64,000 bases of DNA from Armillaria gallica (lineage: Eukaryota > Basidiomycota > Agaricomycetes > Agaricales > Physalacriaceae). How positions within the stretch are numbered: position 1 is the stretch's first letter; every line of letters starts with the position of its first letter. Below, piece by piece: positions 1-13,756 of this stretch. Location of the stretch: assembly GCA_037576215.1 (NCBI GenBank), contig JBANDB010000012.1:310001-374000 (forward strand). Reading direction: 5' to 3'. Under the pieces are notes generated by a model, which did no database searches, had not been told where the DNA came from, and worked only from the letters and a program-made list of their open reading frames with translations. The translations under genes were made by a program, and so were the position numbers.

Positions 1-3000
1 GAACTTCGAACGGAGTCCACACAATAGGTTTGATGAAGCAAACGATTATCAAACCAACTGCACCGTGTAAAACAGCGCTCACGCCGACTTTAGAAAGGCC
101 ATTACGACACACCAGACGTCCGGAACGAAGCTGCGGTAACAGGCAAGCTTCTTTCATAGGGTCAACTCATATACTCATCCATATACTGCGCAGTGCACGC
201 GGCGCCATCTCGTCGAAGGATACTCGGTCTGCGATCTCCGGTATATCACAAATTGCTAGTTCACGGCATGTCTCGTTATCTCCTATGTTTCAAGGCGTAC
301 ATAGAGAGTCGCTTGTGCGCATGGTGGAAGGCTATTGATGGAGACCCGTATCTCCTTCCACGAGAGGTCGGGAACAGTGGATTTTCCGGAGCGAAGGACT
401 TTCCACGGGCCGCTACCCACCTTCTACGTCGCCATCATCACCGGCTATCGACGATGTCCAATTAGACCTTGTCCCAGCACGCGCAGGCAGTCAAGTCATT
501 GCCGAAGACATTGTTCACGTGCGGCTCCGTGCAATGCAGACGTCAGCCAGGGTCCGAGTGAGTACTTCCTTCTAGCAGCGAGGTCTCCTTGGTCAACGTG
601 AATACAAATGATAGATTGTCCTCCAGAGGACCCGCGTATGAGTAACCCTGACTGACATTGCAGGAAGAGCAAGTCGACCTGTGAGGCGAGACGAGACATA
701 TGGGGATGCATGTTAACGGTTCACTTCAGGAGAGCCGAATTTTGCTACTGCAGGGACGACGAGGCATGGCGGTCTCTACCATGTCGTCCGCAATTCAGGC
801 CTCCGGACTGACAATGATGCAGCTGTTCAAAAGCATTTCGCATGTCAAGAAGCTATTGTATCTCGACTTCGATTCCGTCGGAGGTCCACGCTATCTGCTA
901 TTTTTGTTTCACGAAGCAGTCACGATGGCTGATGCGTAAGCGACTGAGACGGTGGAAATGGTCCTCCAGGCGCTGAGGATTGCCGTATAGCTTCTCTTGA
1001 ACGGCTCGCTTGAACCATGCAGCCTGAGGAACATCCAGCTTCTTCTGACTACCACCGCTGTCGTCGTCGGTTATGTCGGCGCACCTCTGCCGAGTCATCA
1101 TTCGACAGATACCTGGTTCTCATGCGTCTGATAGATTGTCGATAACGCCGTTTGCCTCTGCCCTTCACCGAGATGGCCTTCGCAGGACTGTGTGCCAAGG
1201 AATTACGATCCGGTGTACGGCCCACAATCTGGAGAGTCGCTTGCTTACCCCGATACTATAGGTCATTCGGGTTGACCACTAGGTCTGACTTCCGTGGTAA
1301 AGGATGCCTGCCTAAGAGGGTGTTGCGCAGAGAACAGAGGCGTTACTGATTCACGAAGCCTAGGGTTAAGGTTGGATTCCGCTTTTAGATAAAAATTCCT
1401 ACACTCGTAAATTCTACCTTTGTTAAGTCACTTCTAAATATTGCAGCGCTTGTGATATCTGACGGAGCTCATACCTTTTAGCCTATCATCTGTGATATTC
1501 TCAAGCCGTTACCAATCGGGGTTGATCCAATTAATTTTGACTTTACGAATGCGCCTTCTCTGTGGTGAAAGAACTTCCTGCCTTAGTGTGCACTGTGATT
1601 TAGAGTTCCGGATTCTTCATTATCCTGTGCTTCTGGAATCATCGCCAAGTCCTAATGATGACATCGCGAAACTGATTCAAATTCTCAATTCTCGACAAAA
1701 GTTTGAGCACTCGTCCGCATCTTCAGAGTACTTGCCGAGCTCCTTGTATGTTTATAACATCCATCGAACCCAAACCCTTCGTTCATGATGTAATAAGTGC
1801 AACATTGCGCTGTACATCCGTGTGCTCAAGAGCAAACCTGATATCGCTTTATACCCCTTTGTCATTTAAGGGGACCTGGATGAAGCGATACTTGTGACCA
1901 GGGCTCAGCATATTTAAGACACCGTCCTAGCTGATATCATGATCCCTAAAACACCGTTGAACAATAAACAAGCGTTGTACTGGTGTTGGTGAGCGGGCAC
2001 GGTCGCGGCTCTTTTCCAGGGCGACGAGCTAAACATGAACGCGCTCCCCTCGAGAGTGGGAAGCGGGTTCTTGATTGTACCGTGTCATATCATTATTCAA
2101 CTCAGAAAGAGGCATGTGCTACTCCGCTATTGCAAGAAGCAAATGTCGCCAGACTCAGATGCTCCAACAGCACAGCCCATTAATACGCACCGTCCCAGTT
2201 GTGCGAGGAGGATCCAGGTGCTGGTTTTTTGGGTTCTACTGCTAGTAGGAACTGTTACTCTTCTGGCTCATTAATATACACAGAATAGGTCTTGCTTCTC
2301 AGAATGGCGATGTAGGAACTCTGATCGCCAATGACCGGCAGCGCAGGCAACGTAACTAGTCTTCCTCGGGCTTTCTCTCCTACCTTTAGGCTATCACAAC
2401 CAACTCCACCTATGGATCATGGGGTGAAGATCAAATGTATGCTCTGGAGGACATGCTCCCACCGTCATCCTCGGAATTCAGGCCACGAGTTACGTTCTCA
2501 CCAATGGATAGACTAACTGCGTATCACGAGAGAGTCCCTAATCCATGCTGTTCTTCGCTTAGCATGATTGTTGAACAGGTAGGTACACGCGCTACTTCTG
2601 AATGGACATCTCGTTAACATTCAATAGCTCGTGCCTGTCTCTTTTAGGTTTCCTACTATAACCTCTTTTTGGTCAGCAGCCGCACAACCATGACGTTAGT
2701 GGCCATGATATAAGGATGATTCGAACTGGACAGTTGTACATGAATGGATACCAATTCTCACTTATTCTTCCGTATATTCTTTGTACGTTCCTAATCTGTC
2801 TCCCACTCACAACACGCTGTCGATTCGACGTCGAGCCACCCAATCCTTCTGTGACAGTCGATCATTGATTGTAAGCTAGTGAACTGTTACGGACAGAAAG
2901 CGAAGAACATACAGTAGTTCCAGATATGCTGGAAGATTTGGCCTTTGTGGCGACTTGTCGTACTCCAATGTCTGGAGGCGTGCCGTTGCCACGATCCATG

Positions 3001-3453
3001 ACGTTGTTACCGTGGAAAGGAGCGATATTCGCCAACTTAATATAAGCAGTGATACCTACTTCTTCTCCTCGCTTGGGCATCTTTCAAGTCTAGATTTGTT
3101 AATGACTCCGGTGATCATACAATTCTGAATTAAATGCCTGTCTGAACCGGAACTGTTCTCCAAAGTCATACTAGAACACCGACACGTCTACCCCCCCTAA
3201 CTGTTATCCCCTGCATGATATTGTGCGAAAAACTGGATGCAATTAATCTGAATGCGAGTATTGTAAAATCCTAACGAGGTCGAATTTCTAGACTAAATAA
3301 GATAGGTCTAGTCAATAAAGAAAACTTTTAGTAAGCGCGTAAGTAATAGGAACTTAAGTTGTGTACAGTACAGTAACAATAATGAATACATAGATAGTAT
3401 CAGTAAAATCCGGCCGTAATAAAAAATGTTCAATGCAAAGCAGTAGGACACCC
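1..3453. other. Stretch without a supported gene
   Basis: Only short open frames with no recognisable domain, no coherent exon-intron chain and no similarity to other parts of the window were seen. AT-rich, stop-dense DNA at about 3240-3430 directly follows the P450 stop codon and probably holds that gene's 3' end. Confidence 0.5.
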
Positions 3454-5211
3454 CTAATCGTTTTCTGCCGTTATAAGGGTAACAGCACGCTCGTTCCTGG
3501 GCCTTATGTTGCAGTCGAATGGTTTCGGTCGGCTTATTGTCCCTCCGGTCGTAAAGTATTCATGAGATGGTAACCGAGATTTTGTTTTGGACTTGGAGGT
3601 GATATTAAACGTGGCCAGAGTGGCAGAGACAGCAAGGAAGACGTTCGTTTCGCCAAGTCCTAGCGCTGTGGTTGCGTAAATACTAGGCATGATCCAACAA
3701 AGGAGTCAACTCACCAGGACACGCCCGCCTTCCAAATCCGAAGCACGGTGGTCTCGGATCTCTCTCCCTGTCTTTGCCCATAAACCGGTCGGGATTAAAT
3801 GACATCGGATCTTTGTATGTCTCAGGGTCGTGCAAGAAGCCGTAAATGTTCGGCATAACGATAGACCCCTTGGGAATAAGGTAACCTTCGTACACGTCGT
3901 CTTTGGTAGTTTCGCGGAAGCCTGATGACGGGTGTCAGAAGTGTAGAAGATGATGCAGTGTCAAGAACTCCCACCTATCGGCGTCGCGGGATTCCACCTG
4001 AAGGTTTCCTGTACGATGGCTTCGACATACGGCAGACGACCTTGGGCACGATCTTCGAGTGTCGGAAGACGCGTTCCGCCAGTAACGGCATCAACTTCAG
4101 CTTGGGCTCTTCTTTGCACTTCGGGATGGAGAGACATGGCGAGAAAGAACGTAAGGAGGGTCGGGACGCTCTACAAACCAAGATTAATGAAAGAAAGGGA
4201 TAGGGAAGGAAGACGTACTGTGTTAGAACCACCAAAATATATCGACGCGGCCGTCCACTTAATTAGCTCCTCCTGCTCCGGAGTAACATTGTCTTGTTGT
4301 AGATAGGTCGAGGTGAAACTCGGGTTAGCCGTGCTTTCGTTCTGTTTCGCTCGTCAGTTGTGGTCTCCGTCAAAGATTGCTTACTCACCAAATGCTGCTT
4401 AACAATGCCGTGAGGTACATCCACCATATCCGCTAAAACGCGTGCGTATTCAGCTGCTTGCTTAATGAACGATGCCGGGAACCATTTGGGCAAGTATTGC
4501 AATGGAGGGAAGAGGTCAACTATTGATGCACCGGGAGCAGTAACAATGCTGAACTGCTTCATCGCAGAGTCGGTGTTTTGTTGGATGTGATCGTCCACAG
4601 AGATACCATGCGAAAGCTGAAGGAGGATACCAACAGACGTGCTAGATAGATCCAATGAGAAGGCGAGCGACAAAGGGAAATACAACTCACTTGTGAATAT
4701 GCCTATCCAGTGCCTCTGGCTCTCTCAGCAGGTTGCCAAGGAATTCCTTCCAATGTCGACCCATCTCATCGACGCTCAGGATCTTCTCCATGTGCTCTCT
4801 GCAGTCAATGAGTCCCCTCACCAGCCGCCTCTGCTCCCTCAATCGCTCGCCGTACGGGGCAAATAACACAACGCTCTTCCACCCTATCAACTCCCCGCAC
4901 CACACTGGTTTCGGTCGGTCGGAGTATATCGATCCGCGCTTTTCGAGCAGCTCAGAGGTGACTTTCCACGAATTAAGAATGACTATCGTCTGCCCAAAAA
5001 CGTTGAGAGAAACTATAGGGCTCCCTGTTTCGGCGGTCCATTTTGCGAAGGAAGATGGAGAGAGTGAGAGACTTTCGAGCAAGTTTCCAATAACAGGGAG
5101 GCCTTTAGGGCCGGGTGGTCTTGGGAAGGAGTTTTTGCTGCGACGAGGAAGGAGGACGAGAAGGAGAATAACGAGGAGGAGGGCAAGCGATACGAGGACG
5201 AGGGGGGACAT
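3454..5211 (-). CDS. Cytochrome P450 monooxygenase, 503 aa, six exons
   Basis: Heme-thiolate monooxygenase, probably anchored in the ER membrane. Substrate unknown. Exons (minus): 5211-4691, 4641-4389, 4341-4219, 4170-3975, 3921-3715, 3665-3454. All introns are GT-AG, about 48-53 bp, and the joins keep frame. The N-terminus has a hydrophobic anchor (about residues 4-21) followed by a PRPPGPKGLP hinge. The I-helix reads GGSNT, the K-helix ExxR is ETFR, the PERF-like motif is FNPDRF, and the heme loop is FGFGRRACPG with the cysteine ligand. Length and order are normal for basidiomycete P450s of the group often labelled O-methylsterigmatocystin oxidoreductase-like. The usual acid before the I-helix threonine is Asn here. 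No biosynthetic partner gene is recognisable nearby, so it appears to stand alone. A TATA-like TATAAGTATT lies upstream at about 5268-5259. Confidence 0.93.
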
Positions 5212-5640
5212 GAGGACGTAGGAATAGGGAGTAACTCTTCTTAAGGGTCGGGCGTGTAATACTTATACTGGGCGGCCCATGGTCGGGATCGACGAGAACT
5301 TACTAACTCGGTCACCACCACGCCTGAACCATCCTTTTCCGCGTTGTTCGGTCCGATACTTTAAATAACCTGTCAATTCATACCGTATTTTTTCTTCTGC
5401 CCACATGTGCTCCCTGGGTTCAATTAACGTTTGACGAGCGTTTTCTCGGGTAATAAAAACGTACCATCCGTATTGGTCACCGAACATCATCAAAGTGTAT
5501 TCATAGTTAAGCGCTCGTGTTCTTGCATTTGCATATGTTCCGAGGTAAGCACCTCGAGGCACTGCCGTTCGTATTAGGATTCTTCCACTCAAGTCGGGGG
5601 GGAAGCGATAAAAAGGGCAGGAACGAGTGGTAAAATTCAA

Positions 5641-8600
5641 GTGGCTGTGTCAGGGTCAAATGATGATGAAATCATCTTGAAATCGTTCCGCCTTGCCGAG
5701 AGAGTATTACTGCATCTTGTCCAGAAATTATCACGTATCGTAAGTACCACGGCAAGCTAAGCCCAGTCCCTCAGTCATCCCCCCAACACCGGGTGCTGCG
5801 CTTTCTTCTTAGCTTTACCGTTTTGAGTTCACTTTATTGACTAGGAAACGTACGTTGCGTACACTGATTTCCCTGATATCACTGACGTTGTGGGGCCCAG
5901 ATTCATGGCAGTCCCTGCAATATATTCCCCGTACCGACGGCACACGTCCGTTGTCAGCCGTCCACATCCAAATGTCTTCTCCTCCCAACATTTGCGAGTA
6001 TCGGCCGATAACTCCCGCACTCCTACGGTGCCTCGTACCACTTTTTCATTAACAAGAAGGAATACTGACAATCAGTCGAAGTACCCTATTCTGGATAGAC
6101 TTCGCCATGCGCCGCATGAGGTTCTAGACCGCTGATTCACCCGAAGAATCCGGTGGCGACTGTAATGACTGCGAAGTGATGTTAGCAGGTTAAGTGCTGT
6201 GGAGCGCCTTTTCTCGCCCGGCCCAACGGTCATCATTGTCTTAGCGCTTTATGTTCATCAGTGGCCAGCGGCTTTCTGTGCCGTCCTCCTCAGTCTCTTG
6301 TCACTGTGGTATGTACCTCGGTGCAGGTACCATCGACGTCTATCTCACTGCAGGAACGACCTCCTTGTCGTTCGCATTAATCTTCTGGCCCTTACCTCAT
6401 ACGAACGATTCTCCAAATGGCAGAAAGGTTAGTATCCTCTTGGAGGTATTTCATGTCGATCATCCTCGTTTCTTATTATTGTCCCTCTACGGATCATCCT
6501 TTACGATACTTGCTTGCCTGTGGATCTTCCGGAGGCGAATAATCATCGAAGAAGCGTGTGCGTATGGCGCTCTCGGACGAACTTAACTAGGAAAGTACTC
6601 ACTAAACGTATATGTTCTTGTTGTCCACATCATTCTCGTAGTACGATTGTCCCCGTACGCATGATGAGATTCTTGATCATTCAAACACACTTTCAATTAT
6701 TGTTCCACACTACTTCGATGATCATCAAAAGTAGATAGGATATCTCCGTTGAATAATTGCTCCGGCATCCACAATGCCTCCGTGTCTACCTCACGCCAAG
6801 AAACTTGGTGGGCAATCGTTCTGAACGGGTATGCACGACCAGTTGTCACTCCCCGGTGCGTTATCATATTTGAAATCATCGATGGTTCACATATTTGAGC
6901 CGCAGAATCTACTGCACATTATTGTCATGAACCTCGCGGCAGTGGGGACCTACAAGTGTCTACAAGCCATTGACTTGGGTCGAAGAAGCCAGAAGGAGAA
7001 AAAAATGTAGCTTTGAACGCCGCCGGGAAGTCTCTGCAAATGTTAATGGTGCGCAAGGTGTCTTTTGTCGAAATACATATTCTTTACCAGGATTCTTGAG
7101 ACCTTTCAAGTCCAATGTCGCGGTGCGTTTCTCCTTCTATCTTGGGGCTTTCAGGCGTTCTTTATTTTAAGAGGCTTATGCTTTAAATTCCCCAAGCGAC
7201 CTGATAGTGCATGAAGAGCCTACGCCGTCGAATGCGTATAGAGTTTGGACCTTCAACCGTCAACGCCGAACGGTGAGGCAACACCGGCGGCACCCCCAGA
7301 TATCAACGACTTCTTAGCTTCGCTTCTTCATTAACGAAATGAGAGATGGAAGTCACTTTTTGGCAGCCAAGAACAGGTGCCCAACTTGGGGATAAGTATA
7401 TCTTGGTGGCGTCCTCAATACAAGGCCGCTATAAACCGAACTGGGGTCATATATTTAACTTGTACGGCGCCTTTTCTGGTAGTCTACTAGCAGTTGTATT
7501 GGCAAGGTCTCGTGTTCATCGATGGGAGCGCTTCTAGCCGTGCACCGTGTTACTTTTCCCATGCCCTCCATTCTTCGCCGTTCCCGTATCATCTTAAGAA
7601 TACACCTCAGAGGCGGATTCATGTTGACGTCGGTAAAATGTTTTAGACAGTTGATTATCCACTCGGAGCAATGATAACATCAATCATAATTACTTCCTTC
7701 TGTTGATTGAGTCGCTGTTATATTAGTAAGTTTGGATGTTCTGTAACCGAAGAATCACCCACATCAATAGTTCATATGCATAGCGTGTCAGTCGGAGAGG
7801 GATTGAGAAAGGAAGTCAATCTGTACGCTTATCGGATGATGGAAGGTATGGCCAATTTTCTCCACCTCCTATGAGTATTAATGGTCAAACAAATGCGGGG
7901 GATTATCTCTTCGACCTCACTTGGACATTTCGGGCGGCAACCGACGACACTGAAGAATCCTCCTTGAAACGATGCATGACATTTGTTGAGCCACCTAAGT
8001 TTGCATGGAGACCGTAAATTGTATTTGTCGTGACGCAGATTCGAACGCGAAGGACACACTTCTCCCTTACTTTCCAATAATCTCGAATTTGTCGGTACCG
8101 TCTAGCCGACTTTCGGTACAAGGAACTTCGTCCTTTTGTATACTCCTCCCATGGACTGACGATAAATTGGCCTTTTGATCCACCAGGACCTATATCCGTC
8201 CATAAGTGAAAGTTAGGTTTATAGGAGAACACAGGCACCGGAGACGAATTTCCGAACAGTTTTGAGGGAATGTTCTTTTGATTTATTGGCGAATGCAGTG
8301 TCAGCATAAAGATACTCAATTCATAGAGAGAAGCCGAAAGTTTTATGAATGTACCTTTGATTTCGCTCTCTTCTTACTCGAAGTCAAATTTTAACGTTTA
8401 GCTTAAAGCTACAGCAGGACACATAAGTGAGCTCCGTCGATAATCTTAAGTCAAAGGTGATGATGCTCGTATCAAAGAAAGATAAGATATCTGTCCTTCC
8501 GAGTCTTCTCTTCTTCCCTTCCATTATCAGGCCGCGTGATTTTTCATCCGGTAGTCGCTCCAAGAATTTTCTCTACACTTCGGTGCTTCACTTCGCCACA

Positions 8601-11600
8601 CCAAAATCGTCGTTATTGTATTCTGGTTGTCTTAATCTAGCATATAAGTTGGCCGCCGGTCATGCAACGGACCTACTACCTGCCACATGCACATCCACGG
8701 CATCTACTTTCTTCTTCCTCTCGGTGTGGCACTGTCGGTTCCTTCAGGACATTAACTCATAGGTACGACAGGTGTCCTTCTGACACTTTGACTTGGCTGG
8801 TGCATGGGCGTTTCTTAGGATGTACCTTGATTGCGATGGACCTACCATAACCTCAAAAGCGTCAGTAATGTACTTCTATGGTCATTGGTCTAAAGGGTAT
8901 TCTAGTAACTGGTATCACGGTCATAATTGTGGACTGCCTGAAGGTGATTGGTATGTCAAATGAAGCATATCCAGCGAAGGTCGTTTATTCAGAATGCAAC
9001 GTAGTCTTCCACAATACCATAAGGTCAAGCGACCGAGTACCCCCACCAACCCAACTTGACAAGACATCTGTAGCCGGAGAGCACTAATTCCATTCGTTAG
9101 CCTGGAACGCGAAAGAAAGAACCTTCCAAAGCTTGATTATTTCAATTTGATCTAACCTGTGTCATTGCTGGTACTCAGCTACTAAGACCGTCCGTATTCT
9201 CTGAATAAGCAGCGTGAAATAGCACTTACGGAGATACGCTCCCTGTTGACAAGGTTCGGCGCATGCAGCAGGTAAATAATTCGGCTCATAGTTTCAGGCG
9301 CAGATGTAAAGCGAGGATCGACTTCTGAAGTGTAGCCGGCCACTAGCTCATTCTGATGTTCATACCACTGTCCTTCACGCAGAAAGGACACAAATATCGA
9401 CCAAGTGTCTGCTCATATAAAGTGAGATAGATCCTAACGCACAGTGCAATAAAGCAAGAGATTCCATACAACATGGCATCCAGTCCCGTTACAAAGCCTG
9501 ATACCTCTTCGGATGATCGATAACGGAACTCCGAATTTAGATTGGCTGAACAGGTCATGACGAGCCCTTACCCCGCTGACGCCTATGAAGGTCTGTTCAG
9601 AATGGATTCAGGGAAGATATGTCAGCAACCGCAATGTTCATGAATCACTCGAATTATATCCCCGTTCATCCTTGAGACTCGAGAGCAGGCTGCTACGATA
9701 GCCCAATCCACAATTAGAATCCGAGTAGGAGTTGACGAGGACACAATCACTTACCGACAGGTAGCTCTTTCAGAATCTTCGACAAAAGAACCAACTGTAA
9801 CCCTAACAGAAATAAAGAGCAGCAGACGTTGCCCATCTAGCGTAGTGAAAGACCAGAGCTGCACCGGCTGAGGATCCATGCCTTACCGATCCGCTCAAAA
9901 AAGCGTTCGTGGGACTATTAAGCTTTAGCTACGAATGATAGAACCCGCTTTCTCTGCGCCCGGCCTTCCGATTTCCAGATGAACGTAGCAAGAAGTTAAC
10001 TATGACGCACGATGTCAGAATGGAGCTCACTAGCATACCTGTCGGAATGGAGAGGCGCTTCACCATGTTACCGAGCTATGCATCTCAGGGACGGCTTTCA
10101 GAATTCAAGTATTTTGGCGGCCAGTTAGAATCCATGGGAGAAGCAGTCGCTTCGGTCGAAAAATCTTAACAGTGACCCGATGATGCTGAAGTTCGAACAT
10201 AGGATTTCAGTCCAGGACGGCGCCAACGAACACGGCTCTTCGAATATATAGTAATACTGTTGCGGAGTCTGATCCACTCTTAAGTAGCACATTGTTAGTC
10301 AGGTGTCTTATCACAAAAATACAGTCAAAAACTTACAATGCGTCCATGCACATCTGCCTCGAGGCCCGAGTCCGCAGATATATACGGGGAAACAGAGTAG
10401 GTAGGCGGTAGATTGGGTTAGAGCGTGATAGTTCTAGGGCCCCGATGGCTGGACTTCTTTTAGCGCAGTCGGCTTCTTTGTTATTCGCTGAGCTGTCGAC
10501 GAGGATAAGTGTTACGCCCCGCTGGGATGACAGTCTCTCCTGAATAGAAAATTTGTCCAAGAGTTTTACCTCCTTGCCAAACTTGTTCTGACCAGCGACC
10601 AGACCAAAAAAAGGATGGTTCGGGGAGTATTCAAGTTCCCGTTGGAACAACACGACATTTGGCATAAGTACACCGACGAAGTTTCGGAGGTTCCTGCACT
10701 TCTTTTTGATGGCCGTTCCAAAATCACCACAGGCGTTGAAATGTCAAAGTACTCGAGTTCCTTGGTTCACCATCCTCATGTTTCTTCTCCTTTTGAAGAC
10801 CTTCTACAACGAAAGCATGAGAAGGTATGAAAAGAAGGACGGACTTCAAAGCCTACAGTGTCCGAAGAGTCATCGGCGCTGTGCTCATCCCCAGTTGACC
10901 GGTATTTGCTAAAAGAAAAGGCCTCTGTGTACGTGCTTTCATAAAACGTAGAGAGGTACCCGCGAGGAGTGTGATAATAATCTGTGAACCAGCGTCAGGG
11001 AGGGGTCTAGCAAGGTACCATTACGCACACCCCCGAGATATCGCACGGTGGCGTTGACCACGTCAGAAATGACATTTTGAAGAGTTCGAAGCTGGTGCTC
11101 ATGCGTTAAAGCGGAGGACTTGCCTCATGTCCGTGTCGTGAGCAGACAGACGATCGTTCCTCCCAAGTCAACATCGGATCCGGAACAGCCCAGCTTTGTC
11201 CTCAAAAGCCGATGGAAATTCTATGAGGCTCCATATACAAGGTCAACATGGTACGCGAACTCGCTGTCCTAGGAGAAACCGCTCCGGGATGCGTGAAATT
11301 GATCGGTTACTTCGAGGTGCTTCGATGAACGTTGGTTGGCACTTGATGTACGAAACGAGGGGAAATCGGAACCACAGTAGTACCGGTGAATGATCCTAAC
11401 TCAGATAGCCTTCACCACGTGTTATCTCCTGACGACCATGAGAAAGCGCCATGAGCAGGCGAGGCAAGGCACTTACCGTTCCAGCAAAAAACATTCGAGT
11501 AAGCGTCCACCCTCGCGCGGCTTGAACGCAGACAGAGTGGCGAGAAAAGACAGCTTGTGTTCTGACGGCTCGCGTCCAACCAAGGACATGTCCGATTCAA

Positions 11601-13756
11601 AGGGACGTTATCTGTGTCCAAAACGAGAGCAAGTGCGGCGTATGGATAGATTAATGTACCTCCCGCGAGGAAAGGCCAAAATATATAGGACGCCCTGGCG
11701 CACCAAATTGGAAGCAGACTTGATACACAATCATTAGTAAATAACGGTATAACGAATCAAGCCTACGCTTACAGATCTCTCTGTAGCGATTGAGAATCAT
11801 AGCAACACATTTGTCCTTGTACGGAGTTGCCCATACCATCATAGATTTGCGGCGCAAGCGTTGCAGAGCCCCCTGAGCCAGCCAATGAAATTTTGATGCC
11901 AGCCTTCAATAGCACGTACCCGCCACGTATCTGTCGTAGGCCCGTGGACAGAAATGAATCAGCAATCCTGTATCATTGCGAGCAAACCATGGTTGACAGC
12001 TGGGAGCACGCAAGGTACACCGGAGCAAGATATCAGTCTTGAGGCACTTTGTTAGTGTCTCATCATCACACTATATGTCAGGATATGAGCTCTGCAAAAG
12101 CGTACAGATGGCTGCGCCGCGAGACTCCCTATCTCACGCGTTCCTTTCCTATCTTTGGCTGTGAATATCGCCGAACTACTTGGCGGGGTCGACTTATCCA
12201 CCGCTTTCAAGGAGCACCAAGCAATCACTCGTCATAGAACGTTGCAGAAGAGAGGGCGCCCACCGCCGCTGTAACAAAACCAGGCTTCTTTTGGTGAACA
12301 TCAGGGTTCTTCCGTTGGCCATCTTCGTCAAACTCACGCCTGAGCACAAGTGATGCGAATGGACCCAGGACACATTTGTGACACGCCTTTCACAAGTACT
12401 GCAATAAGTATATATGGTTAGAATGCGTGCAAGATACACAGCGAGAGATCTTACCTTACAGGCCCTTGGCTACGAACTTCTAAAGGCAGCTGGCCAATCG
12501 CAGTGTCCGCGGCACCCGGACGAAGTGTAGCCGTATCTACCGACATAACAATGAAATACCAGTGACGTTACGAACGATCAAGTGACCTCCCAGGACCATA
12601 ACCTAACCTTTGGTGCCACAAAGTCCCGAGACGTGCTGCAATTGGCTTGATCCTGATACAAGGCCTTAGTAGGATGGCGAACTTGGGGCGGATAGAACGA
12701 GATTGATGCTCTGTATTACCTCCCGTCCAAAGCAATACATAACAGGAGCATAAATCTAGAATACTATGCTGAACAAGGAAATACAAGAGATGCAGAGGCA
12801 AACGCACACGAACTTGAAGAGCCGATAGACAGCGTCAGTATTCCTACCGACGTAGCAGTCTTCCTTCGCCGAATACAACTCATTTCTCCATATAAAACGC
12901 GAGCGAATCATGGCGAATACGTATTGATCGATTAGTACTGTAGAGCGGATCTTTTGACCATATTTGAGATATACCGGTAGATATAAAAACCATTGAGCTC
13001 ACCTTGGCGCCATGTAGACCTTAATTGCAGAATCATAACATTATCCACAGGTCCTACCCAAACCTTGTGCTAGGTAGGCTTTGCTGGGGCCAAAGCCTCG
13101 TTGCAGAGAGAGCAACAGCAGGTCAGCTACACCTCGCATGTAAATTCAGCACCATCTTCTAGGATGCTGAAGGGGCCCATCAGCTTTTGATTTTATGCAT
13201 GGCAACAGACGAACCCACGGCATTGACCAGATTTGAATATCACTGGCTTACCCGTAGCAAATGTCAAGCGAGAGGTGATAGAAGTACGCAAAGGAGGGGA
13301 GGCGCCTTGACATCGCGCGATGGTCGCCTCTGATTAACGTTACGGAAGAGAACAGAAGAAAACTAGCGCCTTTGGAACAAACACAACCAAACTATATGGA
13401 CCCCGATTTGGCAAGTGGCTTGTGATCTAGTGGACTAGTACATGCTTACATGCTACACAGAGTGATGTCTTGGCTTATAGATTAAGGGAGAGTGTTTCAA
13501 TTAAGCAAAGGATATTTTAATATGGAAAAGTATGGGTAATACATGTAAGTATTGTCACCAAAGGCTTAAGCATGATTTAAGTGCTCACAAAGTGCACAAC
13601 CACAGATGTCGGCAAAAGTCGGGACGAAGGACAACGGAATACGACGACTATTGAGCAGAAATATACAAGTTTATGAACCATAAATCATTATATTCGAGAA
13701 AAATGAATATCTATACTTTATACTCGTCGTTCGTGCCCCGCAGCAAGCCGTGAACA
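5641..13756. other. About 8 kb stretch without a supported gene
   Basis: I found no domain, no paralogue elsewhere in the window and no set of exons joining in frame. Open frames of 100-140 codons occur (for example minus 7903-8319 and minus 10333-10665) but are isolated and lack motifs. Scattered ACTTAC strings, the reverse complement of a GTAAGT donor, lie on the minus side between 9.2 and 13.3 kb. They could be remnants of a multi-exon gene, but I could not assemble one. Confidence 0.45.

Noticed and set aside
5263..5640. 125-codon minus frame upstream of the P450
   Set aside because: It overlaps the P450 promoter region, has no motif or splice context and low-complexity-like composition.
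7903..8319. 138-codon minus frame
   Set aside because: No domain, no neighbours, no paralogue; length is within what chance can give in this much DNA.
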